DNA of 28,401 nt from Avisuccinivibrio sp964424565 (GCA_964424565.1 CAYRIZ010000026.1:1-28401); one strand, 5' to 3'. Positions 1 to 8,902 are shown, counted from the first letter of the stretch. The notes: generated by a model from the sequence alone, not told the origin. Program-made: numbers and translations.

Positions 1-73
1 TATTGAGGATGAACCGGAAGCCTAGATGAAACCATTGTCGCCGCGATCTTGGAGAGGGTCCTTCTGGTGGGCG

Positions 74-163
74 TGGTGCCCAGAGCCGGGGTCGAACCGG
101 CACGAACTTTTAAGGTTCGAGGGATTTTAAGTCCCTTGTGTCTACCTATTTCACCACCTGGGC
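74..163 (-). tRNA. leuZ: tRNA-Leu (UAA anticodon)
   Basis: Read on the minus strand this is a class II tRNA. The acceptor stem begins GCCCAGG and ends CTCTGGGC, followed by discriminator A and an encoded CCA (74-76). The anticodon loop is CTTAAAA with anticodon TAA, there is a long variable arm, and the T-loop is GGTTCGACC. It is the third and last tRNA of a Gly-Cys-Leu cluster whose order matches E. coli glyW-cysT-leuZ. The 73 bases beyond it, to the window edge, show no gene or clear terminator. Confidence 0.95.
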
Positions 164-169
164 ATCACT

Positions 170-243
170 TGGAGGCGCGTTCCAGAGTCGAACTGGACTA
201 TACGAATTTGCAATCCGCTGTATAACCGCTTTACTAACGCGCC
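170..243 (-). tRNA. cysT: tRNA-Cys (GCA anticodon)
   Basis: On the minus strand the gene begins GGCGCGTTA and ends GGAACGCGCC, with discriminator T and an encoded CCA (170-172). The anticodon loop TTGCAAA gives anticodon GCA. The D-arm (AAGCGGTTATA) and T-arm (GTTCGACTC) are nearly identical to the E. coli tRNA-Cys that I recall. The anticodon stem contains a G-T wobble pair. It lies between tRNA-Gly and tRNA-Leu in one transcription unit. Confidence 0.95.
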
Positions 244-263
244 ATTGATGAAGTGCGTTTTTC

Positions 264-339
264 TGGAGCGGGAAACGAGGTTCGAACTCGCGACCCTAAC
301 CATGGCAAGGTTATGCTCTGCCAACTGAGCTATTCCCGC
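264..339 (-). tRNA. glyW: tRNA-Gly (GCC anticodon)
   Basis: On the minus strand it begins GCGGGAATAGCTCAGTTGG and ends TTCCCGC, with discriminator T and an encoded CCA (264-266). The anticodon loop TTGCCAT gives anticodon GCC. All four stems pair. It is the first gene of the tRNA operon, just downstream of a strong sigma-70-type promoter. Confidence 0.95.
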
Positions 340-356
340 GTCAGAAAGTGATGCCC

Positions 357-384
357 ATTATAGCGGCTGTTTTGGGCTTGTCAA
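357..384 (-). promoter_or_regulatory. Promoter of the tRNA operon
   Basis: On the minus strand a perfect -35 (TTGACA, 379-384) and a perfect -10 (TATAAT, 357-362) are separated by 16 bp. The bases right after the -10 are GGGC. GC-rich discriminators of this kind are typical of stringently controlled stable-RNA promoters, so (p)ppGpp-type control is a reasonable inference. It lies about 18 bp upstream of tRNA-Gly. Confidence 0.88.
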
Positions 385-467
385 CAAAATTTTAAAAAAG
401 ATTCCAAACTTTAAAATACCGGGGCCGGGGCGCCTGTATGAACCGGCCGCAGCCTGTACTGCCTTTT

Positions 468-476
468 TGCTACAAT
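468..476 (+). promoter_or_regulatory. Probable extended -10 promoter of xseA
   Basis: TGCTACAAT matches the extended -10 pattern TGnTATAAT with one mismatch. No convincing -35 is visible. It would start transcription near 483, giving a leader of about 37 nt before the ATG at 520 with its AAGGGGA ribosome binding site. Confidence 0.45.
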
Positions 477-519
477 CAGCTGCAGGTTTTGTACTGCTTT
501 GATAAGGGGAGCAATCCTG

Positions 520-2319
520 ATGCCGGTAAATGATGATGCCGCCGCCCTGGAACAGCAGGTCATGACGGTCAGCCGCTTTCTGGAGATTACCAACAAGTGT
601 ATGCAGAGCCTGGGCACTGCTGTGGTCCGGGGGGAGATCTCCGAATGCAATCTGCACAATCATCTGTACTTTAAGCTTAAGGATGAGAGCAGCTGTGTGG
701 ACTGCCTGATGTGGGGCACTATGGTGCGCCGGCTGCAGTTTACCCCGCAGACAGGCATGCAGGTTACGGTGGTAGGCCACAGCTCAGTGTACAAAAAGCG
801 CGGCACCTTCAGGCTGCTGGCCGAGCAGATACTGCCGGCCGGGCGCGGTTTGATCATGGAGCGGCTGGAGCAGCTGCGCCGGCAGCTGCAGCAGGAGGGG
901 GTGTTCGACAGGCTTTCCCGGGCTGTACCGCGTTTTGTGGATCGGGTGGGAATTATTACCTCGCCTGAGGGCCGGGTACTGCATGATATTAAGACCACGC
1001 TGCTGCGGCGCAATCCCCTGATTGACACCGTGCTCTATCCGGCCGCGGTGCAGGGAGAGGGCGCGGCACAAAGCCTGTGTCAGGCCCTGCGGCAGGCCTA
1101 TGCCGAGCGCAGCTGCGATGTGCTCATCCTCGGCCGCGGCGGCGGCTCCTTTGAAGATCTGCTGCCTTTTTCCGATGAGGCCCTGACCCGTCTGACGGCA
1201 CAAAGTCCCATTCCCATCATCTCAGCCGTGGGGCATGAGCCGGATACGGTGCTGACTGATTATGCCGCCGATGTCCGCGCCGCCACCCCCACGGCGGCAG
1301 CTGAGCTGGTCAGCTCCTTTACCCGGCAGGATCTGCAGCGCGCCTGTGCCGACTTCAGCAATGCCCTCGATCACGGCATGGGACTTATTCTGGATGAAAA
1401 AAGGCAGCAACTGGCCGAGCTCTGCCGGGCGCTTACTGCCGCAGGTCCCGGGGCGCAGATCATGCTGCAGCGCTCCCGGCTGGACAATATACTGCAGGCC
1501 CTGACTGCCGCACAGAGGCGCCGGCAGGATGTGGCGGGGTGGAGTTTGGGACAGCTGGAGCAGCAGCTGCTGGCTGCCTCGCCGCGGCAGAGGCTGCAGC
1601 TGTTCTCCTCCCGGCTGGACGCCGGCCGGCAGGCTTTGTCTGCGGCGGTAAACCTGCAGCTTTCCCGGGGCGAACAAAGATATGTACAGCTGCAGCAGCG
1701 TCTGGCTGCCGCCGCCCCGCAGCAGCAGCTGCGCCTGCAGGCAGCGGATTTAAATGCCAGACTGCAGCTGCTGCATCATGCCGCAGAGCGCCGGCTGCAG
1801 CAGGCAGAAGCACAGCTCCATGCCCTGCAGCAGCGCCTGCAGGCGGCAGGTCCGGAGGTTAAACTGCAGCAGCTGTCTTCAGCCCTGCCCGGGATGCAGC
1901 AGGCCCTCACTGGGGCAGTACAGCAGCATCTGGCCGGAGCCAGGGCTCTGCTGCCGGCGCTGGAGCGGCGGCTGACGGCCTGTGATCCAGGAGAGAGACT
2001 GCAGCAGCAGGAAGGATATCTAAGCGGGATGGCCGCCAGGGCGCGGCAGGCAGTACAGCGGCGCCTGCTGCAGGCTGATACCCGGCTGCAGACGGCGGCC
2101 GGAAGGCTGACCGGGCTTAATCCGCTGGCAGTGCTGCAGCGCGGCTACAGCGTAACCCGCGATGCCTCAGGACAGATCCTGCAGCTGGGTCATGCCAGCC
2201 CGGGCAGCACCATAGCCACCAGGCTGGCCGGCGGCACGGTGTATTCAGTCATTACTGCCGTACAGCCGGATGGTGAGCCAGAGCGCGCGGAAATCAGTCC
2301 TCAGGCAGGATCTCAGTGA
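520..2319 (+). CDS. xseA: Exodeoxyribonuclease VII large subunit, long-stalk form
   Basis: This is the large subunit of ExoVII, which with XseB degrades single-stranded DNA to oligonucleotides in both directions. The N-terminal OB-fold (roughly residues 15-110, including VVRGEISECN and HLYFKLKDE) and the catalytic region (VGIITSPEGRVLHD, LILGRGGGSFEDL, ISAVGHEPD, ATPTAAAE) are all present, as is the C-terminal LQRGYSV motif. The ATG at 520 has AAGGGGA nine bases upstream; a TTG at 499 is also possible but has no such site. The product is 599 residues against about 456 in E. coli. The extra length is explained by five tandem 45-residue units in the helical stalk. The last 26 bp overlap the end of the convergent gene. 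No xseB is in the window. Confidence 0.95.
   Translation: MPVNDDAAALEQQVMTVSRFLEITNKCMQSLGTAVVRGEISECNLHNHLYFKLKDESSCVDCLMWGTMVRRLQFTPQTGMQVTVVGHSSVYKKRGTFRLLAEQILPAGRGLIMERLEQLRRQLQQEGVFDRLSRAVPRFVDRVGIITSPEGRVLHDIKTTLLRRNPLIDTVLYPAAVQGEGAAQSLCQALRQAYAERSCDVLILGRGGGSFEDLLPFSDEALTRLTAQSPIPIISAVGHEPDTVLTDYAADVRAATPTAAAELVSSFTRQDLQRACADFSNALDHGMGLILDEKRQQLAELCRALTAAGPGAQIMLQRSRLDNILQALTAAQRRRQDVAGWSLGQLEQQLLAASPRQRLQLFSSRLDAGRQALSAAVNLQLSRGEQRYVQLQQRLAAAAPQQQLRLQAADLNARLQLLHHAAERRLQQAEAQLHALQQRLQAAGPEVKLQQLSSALPGMQQALTGAVQQHLAGARALLPALERRLTACDPGERLQQQEGYLSGMAARARQAVQRRLLQADTRLQTAAGRLTGLNPLAVLQRGYSVTRDASGQILQLGHASPGSTIATRLAGGTVYSVITAVQPDGEPERAEISPQAGSQ
1417..2091 (+). repeat. Five in-frame 45-residue (135-bp) repeats in the XseA stalk
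   Basis: Units start at 1417, 1552, 1687, 1822 and 1957, and a partial sixth starts at 2092. Each begins with a pattern like xLxxxLxxxxP (for example QLQQRLAAAAP, ALQQRLQAAGP, ALERRLTACDP), with proline at position 11 and then a Leu/Gln/Arg-rich helix. The period is exactly 45 residues throughout with no gaps. The units have diverged in sequence, so this is an old expansion. E. coli XseA, from memory, has two comparable full units. Confidence 0.85.
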
Positions 2320-5300
2320 TCAGCCAGGTGGAAATATAGACGGCATTTTCCATAGGGGAGGCCTCCAGAAAAGGCTCATCGAAATGCGCAAAGGCAAAAT
2401 CATTGAGCATTTCAATGGCCACTGAGGAGGACATGAAGCCGGCGCTCAGGCACAGGCCTTCAAATTCAGGCAGATCCATTACCTCGCTCTGCTGCGCCTG
2501 CAGAGCAGAGAGCAGATGCAGGGCCGGCACATCAAGCAGCGCCGCCAGCTGCTGTCCGTGACCAGGTACCTCCGGCGATTCCTGATTCCCCTCTGCCGCC
2601 GCCGGAGCTGAGGCGGCGGTCTCAGGCTCGGGCTCGTCCGGCAGCGGCTCTTCATTGGCATCGCGGATTTTGCCTATGACTGAGAGCACCTCGTGGCTTT
2701 CCTGCTGCTTGCTTTTAATCAGCTGCAGATCAAGCTGATGGGGAGCCCTGGCAGCGGCGCGGGTCCCGGCAACTTGTTTTCTGGGAGCGGGGATACTGCC
2801 TTTTTTGGGCTCTATGCCGGGCAGGACCATATGCATTCTCTCGGCCAGATCTCTGAAATTATCCCTGATTTTTTGCACAAAAGCCGCGCCGGCGCAGCCG
2901 CCTATAAGCTGCAGGTAAGTGCTGCAGAGCTGTGTCAGCAGCTTGCGGCTGCTGTCCTGGCCGTAGGCTGAGCTGTAGTATTCAGGCAGCTGCTCGGCGC
3001 TCAGCCGGCAGGATTTCTGCACCAGCAGCCCCAGCAGCCTGATAAAGCTGTCCAGCAGACTGCGCAGCTCAGCGCCTCCCCCTCCTATCTCAGCACAGCA
3101 TTGATCCAAAACAGCCTGATACACAGGGCCGGGCAGACGGCCGTCACAGGCGGTCAGCAGCAGATGTACTGCCGTCTGTATGCGCGGCAGCCGGCTGAGC
3201 AGCAGCTCGGCCGGGGCATCATCCAGGCGGGCCGGTTTGACCATAAAGCGCATATCCTGCCAGGCCCGCTGCAGTTCAGCCGTGGTCTGCGGCAGCTGCG
3301 GGACGGCTATGAGTCCTGCTTTGTCGAGGATAAAACGCAGCACCATGAGGTCGGACTGACTGCTTTCCAGGCCGAAGCGGCGCAGCAGCTGCGTGGTGCC
3401 TATGCTGCTGATGAGCGGAAAGGCCTCGCGCAGCAGGGGAGTAAAGCTTTCAGAAGAGTTCAGGGCGGCATAAAACTGTGCCGGCAGCAGCTGCTCATTT
3501 AAGCTCAGATAAGTGATGATCGACTGCTGTGCCACCAGCTCCTGCATCAAAGAGGCATAGGAGCCGGCAGGATCTTCAAAATCTGCCAGCTTGATCAGCT
3601 CAAAATCAGGCTGCGCCGCCACCTGATCGAAGGCCAGGAAGCGGATCATCAGATCCGGCACCAGCCCCATGAAGTCATTAAACAGCGGCCCGCTGAAAAA
3701 CTTTTTCTCGTTTACGGCATCAAAGTAAAACCTTTCGGGAGGGAGCTGCCCGGGGGTGAACTGCAGAAAAAGCGGCCGGCCGAGCCTGCTTTCCTTCTGC
3801 AGGCAGAAGGCGGCTATCTTTTTTAAGAAGGCCCGGCGGGTTTTGGCATGATGCAGATCCATATGCCGCTCACCGCGCACAAAATGCGCATTCCTGATGA
3901 TATGCAGGATATACAGCAGCACCACCTCCAGCTCGGCTTCATTCATGGAAGCCAGATACAGCCGGTGGCAGCGCAGAATACGCTGGGCAAACAGGGTCAG
4001 CAGGGCCGGACTGAGCAGCATGGAGGCCAGTACTATATCCGGCACTCCGGCCGAGGCCGGCGCAAAGTGCTGCTGATAGAGGTAATAAAACAGCCCGCAG
4101 GAGAGCAGCAGATCGGTTGACGGTTTGAACTCCTGATTGATGAAATGATTGTTGATGCTGTGGAACAAAGCCGTGTTCTGCGGATCCCAGCCCAGGAAAA
4201 AACTGCGCTGCAGCAGATAAAAGCAGACCAAAGCCCCCACATAGGTGCCAAAGGCGGCGGCCTGATGCCGGGACAGCTCCGCCGGCATGGTAAAGGGCGT
4301 GACAAAGACATCGCTGCCGGCGGGATCGAAAGCCGCGGCAGGATCGGCGGCCTGCTCTGCGAGAATAAAAAAGGGATAGAGCAATTTGTCCCGCCTGGAG
4401 GTGGTGACTATGGACAAACTGTGCTGCAGCCGCGGATGGGCGGACTGATTGAGGGTAAAGCTGAGATCGGAAAAGGAGGGCATCAGCAGCAGCGCCTGCG
4501 GGTTCTGCCGCAGCAGGCGGTCGAGGAGCTGCAGCTGACAGGGCAGCAGGCAGCTGTCGGCTTTGAGATGTCCGCAGATCAGCTGGCGCAGCCTTCTTTG
4601 CACTGCATCCGACAGTCCGGCCGGATGGGCGGCCAGCTCGGCTGTGGCAGCCCGGCCGGCAAGGTGGATTTGCTCGGCTATGATTTTCCCGGCATCGGCA
4701 GATCTTGCGGTCTGCGGCACACTTTCAGGAGGAGTGCTGCCGGAGGAACTGCCCTGCAGCTGCAGTTCATGGAGCAGGGGGTAATCTGGATCTAGCTGCA
4801 GCCGGCATTCTCCGGCCGCGGCGGTCCGGATGAGAATTCTGCAGATCTCCTGATTGTGCTCGTCTTTATCCATGCGCCTGAGGCAGAGTTTTTTGTCGGC
4901 AAAGCTGACCTGAGGCAGCGGATGGGCTGCATAGTAGGAGTAGCAGGCCCGCAGAAATCTGGCTCCTTCCACAGGCATGCTGCGGGCGGTGAGTTCGGCG
5001 TCGATCACGCTCATCTGCTGCGGCTTGAGCTGCGGCGTGCAGATCAGGGACAGGCCCTCAAATACCCGCAGCATGATGTTGTAATTGGCCAGCTTCTCCT
5101 GCATGCGCTGCACATAGATCATATCGCGCTGCGTCAGCCGGCGTTTGCGTTTGACCAGATCCTGAACATGGGAGATGTCATCGTCATTGTTGAGATTGGG
5201 CCTGGCGGTGAGCACCACCTGGCAGTCCGGCTGCATAGTGGAGGGAATGACGGCCGGGATCAGCTTCAGGCCGAATTTCTCCGTCAGATGGCTGATCCCC

Positions 5301-5524
5301 AGATAGATCTGACCGCTGCGCTCCAGCAGACTGCTGTCATCCAGCGCGGCATCATCCAGGCGCAGCTGCGCACAAAGTTCCCTTAAGGTAAAAACCAGCA
5401 GGCGGCGGGAGGTAATTTTGTTTTTCAGTTCCCGCACCATGGCAAGATAGTCCGCCGGAAGAAAAGTCAGGCGGCTGATGTAATAGTCTGCATCTTTATA
5501 TTTTTTATTATGATCGGCCGGCAT
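2294..5524 (-). CDS. Large uncharacterised protein with a TerB_C-like C-terminus
   Basis: I do not recognise this 1076-residue protein as a whole. The ATG at 5524 is preceded by GAGGA at a good distance and by a plausible promoter (5553-5581), so the longer open frame upstream is probably not translated. No signal peptide is seen, so it is likely cytoplasmic. Residues about 1-220 are helical and basic (a KRKRR cluster). The middle is Leu-rich and helical. At about residues 930-1000 a Pro/Glu/Ala linker appears (EPLPDEPEPE). The last about 80 residues (LLDVPALHLLSALQ ... AIEMLNDFAFAHFDEPFLE) resemble the TerB_C domain, which in known proteins follows TerB_N and TerB modules linked to tellurite or stress systems. 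Its tail overlaps xseA by 26 bp. It stands alone as a transcription unit. Confidence 0.7.
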   Translation of the reverse strand: MPADHNKKYKDADYYISRLTFLPADYLAMVRELKNKITSRRLLVFTLRELCAQLRLDDAALDDSSLLERSGQIYLGISHLTEKFGLKLIPAVIPSTMQPDCQVVLTARPNLNNDDDISHVQDLVKRKRRLTQRDMIYVQRMQEKLANYNIMLRVFEGLSLICTPQLKPQQMSVIDAELTARSMPVEGARFLRACYSYYAAHPLPQVSFADKKLCLRRMDKDEHNQEICRILIRTAAAGECRLQLDPDYPLLHELQLQGSSSGSTPPESVPQTARSADAGKIIAEQIHLAGRAATAELAAHPAGLSDAVQRRLRQLICGHLKADSCLLPCQLQLLDRLLRQNPQALLLMPSFSDLSFTLNQSAHPRLQHSLSIVTTSRRDKLLYPFFILAEQAADPAAAFDPAGSDVFVTPFTMPAELSRHQAAAFGTYVGALVCFYLLQRSFFLGWDPQNTALFHSINNHFINQEFKPSTDLLLSCGLFYYLYQQHFAPASAGVPDIVLASMLLSPALLTLFAQRILRCHRLYLASMNEAELEVVLLYILHIIRNAHFVRGERHMDLHHAKTRRAFLKKIAAFCLQKESRLGRPLFLQFTPGQLPPERFYFDAVNEKKFFSGPLFNDFMGLVPDLMIRFLAFDQVAAQPDFELIKLADFEDPAGSYASLMQELVAQQSIITYLSLNEQLLPAQFYAALNSSESFTPLLREAFPLISSIGTTQLLRRFGLESSQSDLMVLRFILDKAGLIAVPQLPQTTAELQRAWQDMRFMVKPARLDDAPAELLLSRLPRIQTAVHLLLTACDGRLPGPVYQAVLDQCCAEIGGGGAELRSLLDSFIRLLGLLVQKSCRLSAEQLPEYYSSAYGQDSSRKLLTQLCSTYLQLIGGCAGAAFVQKIRDNFRDLAERMHMVLPGIEPKKGSIPAPRKQVAGTRAAARAPHQLDLQLIKSKQQESHEVLSVIGKIRDANEEPLPDEPEPETAASAPAAAEGNQESPEVPGHGQQLAALLDVPALHLLSALQAQQSEVMDLPEFEGLCLSAGFMSSSVAIEMLNDFAFAHFDEPFLEASPMENAVYISTWLITEILPED

Positions 5525-5552
5525 ATGTTGGAGATCCTCAATAGATCTTATG

Positions 5553-5581
5553 ATTTTAGACTTCTGCCTGTTTTTTAGCAA
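5553..5581 (-). promoter_or_regulatory. Probable promoter of the large TerB_C-like gene
   Basis: On the minus strand TTGCTA (5576-5581) and TAAAAT (5553-5558) are spaced by 17 bp. The predicted start lies just upstream of the GAGGA site and the ATG at 5524, giving a leader of about 20 nt. Confidence 0.55.
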
Positions 5582-5988
5582 AATTAGCAAAAAATGCGCA
5601 GCCGCCGTCTTCTTGGGCGCGGATAAATTGAACTGCTTCACATTTTGAACATGTGCGCAAGAATTGAGGGAAAAAGACCGCACTTTGTCCGCCGACCCGG
5701 GATGATCCGGCCCGACAGAGCGCATGAAAAGTTGAAAAATATGGCCGGCAGAAGCTGGAAAATGCCGCCTGAGTCCCACTGCGCTGCCAGTTAATTTGCA
5801 GAAAAAAAGGCAGCATAGTAGCATGAACTTATCCTTTTTTCAGGCCGGCCCCCAACACGTGAACCTCTGCCGCCTGCCGCCGGCAGACTTCCCGGATTCG
5901 GCCGTACTGCAGGTGGGGTTGCACCCCCGGACTGGTCTCAGATCAGGGGACGGCCGGGCAGAAAACAAAAAAGCAGGTCAGAGAGTTT
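5582..5988. other. Divergent intergenic region upstream of glpA
   Basis: This stretch separates the divergent TerB_C-like gene and glpA and should hold the glp promoter, which I could not place with confidence. An imperfect palindrome near 5640-5654 (ACATTTTGAACATGT) carries one GAACAT half-site reminiscent of GlpR operators. A 13-bp perfect palindrome (CTGCCGCCGGCAG) lies near 5874-5886. A short GGGG/CCCC hairpin lies near 5915-5930. No coding sequence longer than shadow frames is evident. Confidence 0.4.
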
Positions 5989-7653
5989 ATGCTGAGTACG
6001 CAGGTTGTGATTATCGGCGGCGGCGCCACCGGTATGGGCATCTTAAGGGATTTGTCCATGCGCGGGGTCAAGGCCATAGTGGTGGAGCGGGGAGATCTGG
6101 GCTGTGGAACCAGCTCCCGTTTCCATGGTCTGCTCCACTCCGGCGGCCGCTATGCGGTCCGGGATGAGCATGCCGCCCGTGAATGTATAGAAGAAAATCA
6201 AATCCTCCGCCGCATAGGCCGGCATTGTGTAGAGCCGGTCAATTCCATCTTTATCCGCACCGCCGAAGACGACGAAACTTATGAAAAGCAGTGGGTCAAT
6301 GGCTGTGCCCGGGCCGGCATCAGCGCCAAACCGCTGGAAGTGCGCGATCTGCTGCGGCGCGAACCCAATTTAACCTCCTCCATTCGCGCGGCCTATGAAT
6401 GTCCGGGGGCGGCCATAGACGGTTTCCGGCTGATGTGGCAGCTGCACGATTCGGCGGCCCGCTACGGCGGTCAGGTCATGACCTACTGCGATGTCACCGG
6501 CATTGAAGTCAGAAACGGCCGGGTACAGGGGGTCAGGGTGGCGGACAAATACCGCCGTGAGGAATTTACCATTGCCTGCGAATATGTGATCAATGCCGCC
6601 GGGCCCTGGTGCGGCCGGGTGGCGGCCTTAGCCGGCCTGGACATCAATGTCAGACCCTCCAAGGGCTCGCTGATAGTCTTCAATCACCGCCTGGCGCAGA
6701 GCGTCATTCACCGCCTGCACAAACCATCAGATGCCGATATCTTTGTGCCGCACGGCACGGTAACCATTCTCGGCACCACCTCCATGGACAGCGATCCCGA
6801 CGACAACAGCACCAGTCAGGCGGAAATTGAAACCATGCTGAAAATAGGGCGCGTGGCTTTTGAGCGGCTCGACGACTGCCGCATCCTGCGCGTCTTTGCC
6901 GGCTGCCGGCCGCTGTATGTAGGCGCCGGCGGGGCCGGCGGCCGCGAGGCCTCGCGTGATTTTGCCGTGGTGGATCATGAAAAGGAGCATGGTCTGGCCG
7001 GCATGATGTCCGTCTGCGGCGGCAAGTTCACCACCCACCGCCTGATGGCCGAAAAGGTATGCGATCTGGTGGCGCCGGTATTCGGCTGCAATGACCGCTG
7101 CCGCACGGCTGAAGAGCCGCTGGTGGAGGAAGCTCAGCCTGAACTGCTCGCCCGCGCCCGTAAGGTCTTTCCGGCCTACGGAGTAGAGACGGCCTGCAAC
7201 CGGCAGGGACCGCAGCGCCTGCACAAGATAGTCGAGCGCATTGAGCATTATCCCGAGCAGGGAGAAGTGGTGTGCGAATGTGAAAACATCACCAGGGCGG
7301 AAATTGAGGAAGTGGGCGCCGAGCCCTACACCCACTCCGTATCCGATGTGCGCCGGCGCACCCGCCTGGGCATGGGCACCTGTCAGGGCACCTTCTGTAC
7401 CTACCGCGCGGTGGGCACCGTGCAGTCCCTGCACCGCAGCTGGACTGAGGATACTTCAGCCCTGTTCAGGGAGTTCCTCGAAGCCCGCTGGAAGGGCATC
7501 CGCCCGGTACTGTGGGGCAATCAGTTCCGCGATGTGGAATTGACCCGCGGCATTTATGAGGTTTCACTCAATATCAGTCATCCCGGCAGTCAGGATACGG
7601 CAGCACCGACCGGGAACGAAAGCACAGGAGAAGGGCAGCATGGAAAAAAGTGA
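5989..7653 (+). CDS. glpA: Anaerobic glycerol-3-phosphate dehydrogenase subunit A
   Basis: This is the FAD-containing catalytic subunit of the three-part GlpABC enzyme. It oxidises sn-glycerol 3-phosphate to dihydroxyacetone phosphate and feeds electrons to menaquinone-type acceptors during anaerobic growth. A dinucleotide-binding motif is at residues 9-15 (IGGGATG). The DAO-fold continues with SSRFHGLLHSGGRY (residues 42-55) and GGKFTTHRLMAEK (344-356). A C-terminal BFD-like [2Fe-2S] domain has cysteines at 429, 431, 465 and 470 (CEC and CQGTFC). The product is 554 residues, close to the 542 I recall for E. coli. The start at 5989 has a purine-rich AGAGAG site. Its last 14 bp overlap glpB, so the two are translationally coupled. 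Confidence 0.95.
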   Translation: MLSTQVVIIGGGATGMGILRDLSMRGVKAIVVERGDLGCGTSSRFHGLLHSGGRYAVRDEHAARECIEENQILRRIGRHCVEPVNSIFIRTAEDDETYEKQWVNGCARAGISAKPLEVRDLLRREPNLTSSIRAAYECPGAAIDGFRLMWQLHDSAARYGGQVMTYCDVTGIEVRNGRVQGVRVADKYRREEFTIACEYVINAAGPWCGRVAALAGLDINVRPSKGSLIVFNHRLAQSVIHRLHKPSDADIFVPHGTVTILGTTSMDSDPDDNSTSQAEIETMLKIGRVAFERLDDCRILRVFAGCRPLYVGAGGAGGREASRDFAVVDHEKEHGLAGMMSVCGGKFTTHRLMAEKVCDLVAPVFGCNDRCRTAEEPLVEEAQPELLARARKVFPAYGVETACNRQGPQRLHKIVERIEHYPEQGEVVCECENITRAEIEEVGAEPYTHSVSDVRRRTRLGMGTCQGTFCTYRAVGTVQSLHRSWTEDTSALFREFLEARWKGIRPVLWGNQFRDVELTRGIYEVSLNISHPGSQDTAAPTGNESTGEGQHGKK

Positions 7654-8893
7654 TGTAGTGGTCATAGGCGGCGGCATTGCCGGACTGCTCTGCTCCATCT
7701 GGGCCGCCCGCCGCGGCCGCAGTGTGCGCCTGCTGACTTACGGGCAGGGAGCGCTGACGGTGGCCGGCGGCATTATAGATCTCTACGGCTATGCCGCAGA
7801 CGGCAGCGAGGTGGATGAACCCTTAAAGGCCATAGCCGCCCTGCCGGAGCCCCATCCCTATGCCCTGGTGGGCGTGGAGACGGTAAAGGCCGCCATGGAG
7901 GCTTTTTTAAGTCTGACGGCTGAAGCCGGTTACCCCTACACCGGCAGCCCTGAGCACAATCTCCGGGTGCCCACGGCCATAGGCAGCTTCAAAAATTCCT
8001 GTCTGGCGCCGCGCTGCCTGGACGGTGCGGCTTTTGCTGAAGCAGGTCACATCATAGTGGTGGGCTTTAATCTGCTCAAGGACTACTTCCCCGAGCTGAT
8101 TGCCAATGGTTACCGCAGTTATTTTGCCGGGGAAAAGGCTGTGGGTGAGCGCCGGGTGAAGCTGGCCTTTGCCCAGGGACAGGGCTGGCGCGATGTCAGT
8201 GCCCTGGATGTGGCCCGCGAGCTGGACAAACCCGAGCAGGTGCTCAATGTGGCCGCGCAGCTGAAAAGCTCCATTAAGCCGGGCACGCTGCTGGTCTTCC
8301 CGCCGGTGCTGGGCGAAAAAGCCGATTATGCCGTGTGGCAGCAGCTGGAGCAGGAGCTGGGCTGCCGCATAGTGGAAACCTCCTCCATGCCTCCTTCAGT
8401 GACCGGGCTGCGCCTGGATGCCCTGCTGCATGCCTGCGCCCGCGCCTGCGGGGTGGATGTGATTGAAAAGGCTCATGTGATCTCAGCTGAGGTGGAAAAC
8501 GGCCGCTGCCGCAGTGTCTGTACCCAAAATTACGGCCGTAAGCTGCATTACGCCGCCGATCAATTTGTACTGGCCACCGGCGGGGTATTCGGCGGCGGCC
8601 TGAAGGCCGAGCCGGGCCGGATGTATGAGCCCATCTTCAATTTGGAGATAGACGTGCCGGCCGATCAAAGCGGCTGGTCCTATCCTCAGCTGTTCTCCGG
8701 CCGGGCCCAGCCCTTTGCCGCCTACGGCATACGCGTCAACCGCAGCCTCAATCCCACCGCTCCGGATGGCTCGCCTGTGCTGGAAAATGTAAGGGTAATA
8801 GGCCGGCAGCTGGCCGGTTATGATTTTTGTTTTGAAAAGTCCGGCAACGGCGTGGCTGTGGCTACAGCTTATGCTGCAGCTGCCATGCTGTAG
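7640..8893 (+). CDS. glpB: Anaerobic glycerol-3-phosphate dehydrogenase subunit B
   Basis: This is the second flavin subunit of GlpABC. It partners GlpA and passes electrons on to the iron-sulfur subunit GlpC. It starts with a dinucleotide-binding motif (VVVIGGGIAGLL, about residues 6-17). Further flavoprotein segments are VLATGGVFGGGL and a C-terminal region ending SGNGVAVATAY. The ATG at 7640 follows AGGAGAAGGG with four bases between, and the 417-residue product matches the family length of about 419. The frame stays open further upstream, but that part lies inside glpA and is not used. The stop overlaps the ribosome binding site of glpC. Confidence 0.95.
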   Translation: MEKSDVVVIGGGIAGLLCSIWAARRGRSVRLLTYGQGALTVAGGIIDLYGYAADGSEVDEPLKAIAALPEPHPYALVGVETVKAAMEAFLSLTAEAGYPYTGSPEHNLRVPTAIGSFKNSCLAPRCLDGAAFAEAGHIIVVGFNLLKDYFPELIANGYRSYFAGEKAVGERRVKLAFAQGQGWRDVSALDVARELDKPEQVLNVAAQLKSSIKPGTLLVFPPVLGEKADYAVWQQLEQELGCRIVETSSMPPSVTGLRLDALLHACARACGVDVIEKAHVISAEVENGRCRSVCTQNYGRKLHYAADQFVLATGGVFGGGLKAEPGRMYEPIFNLEIDVPADQSGWSYPQLFSGRAQPFAAYGIRVNRSLNPTAPDGSPVLENVRVIGRQLAGYDFCFEKSGNGVAVATAYAAAAML

Positions 8894-8902
8894 GAGGCAG
8901 TC

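Noticed and set aside
499..519. TTG at 499 as the xseA start
   Set aside because: The AAGGGGA site lies only a few bases after this codon and is correctly spaced for the ATG at 520.
1541..2091. CRISPR-like or DNA tandem array in xseA, suggested by frequent CAGCTGCAG words
   Set aside because: The periodicity is at protein level (45 residues) with diverged DNA, and the words come from Leu-Gln codons.
5640..5654. GlpR operator upstream of glpA
   Set aside because: Only one GAACAT half-site fits, the palindrome has three mismatched positions, and it is over 300 bp from glpA.
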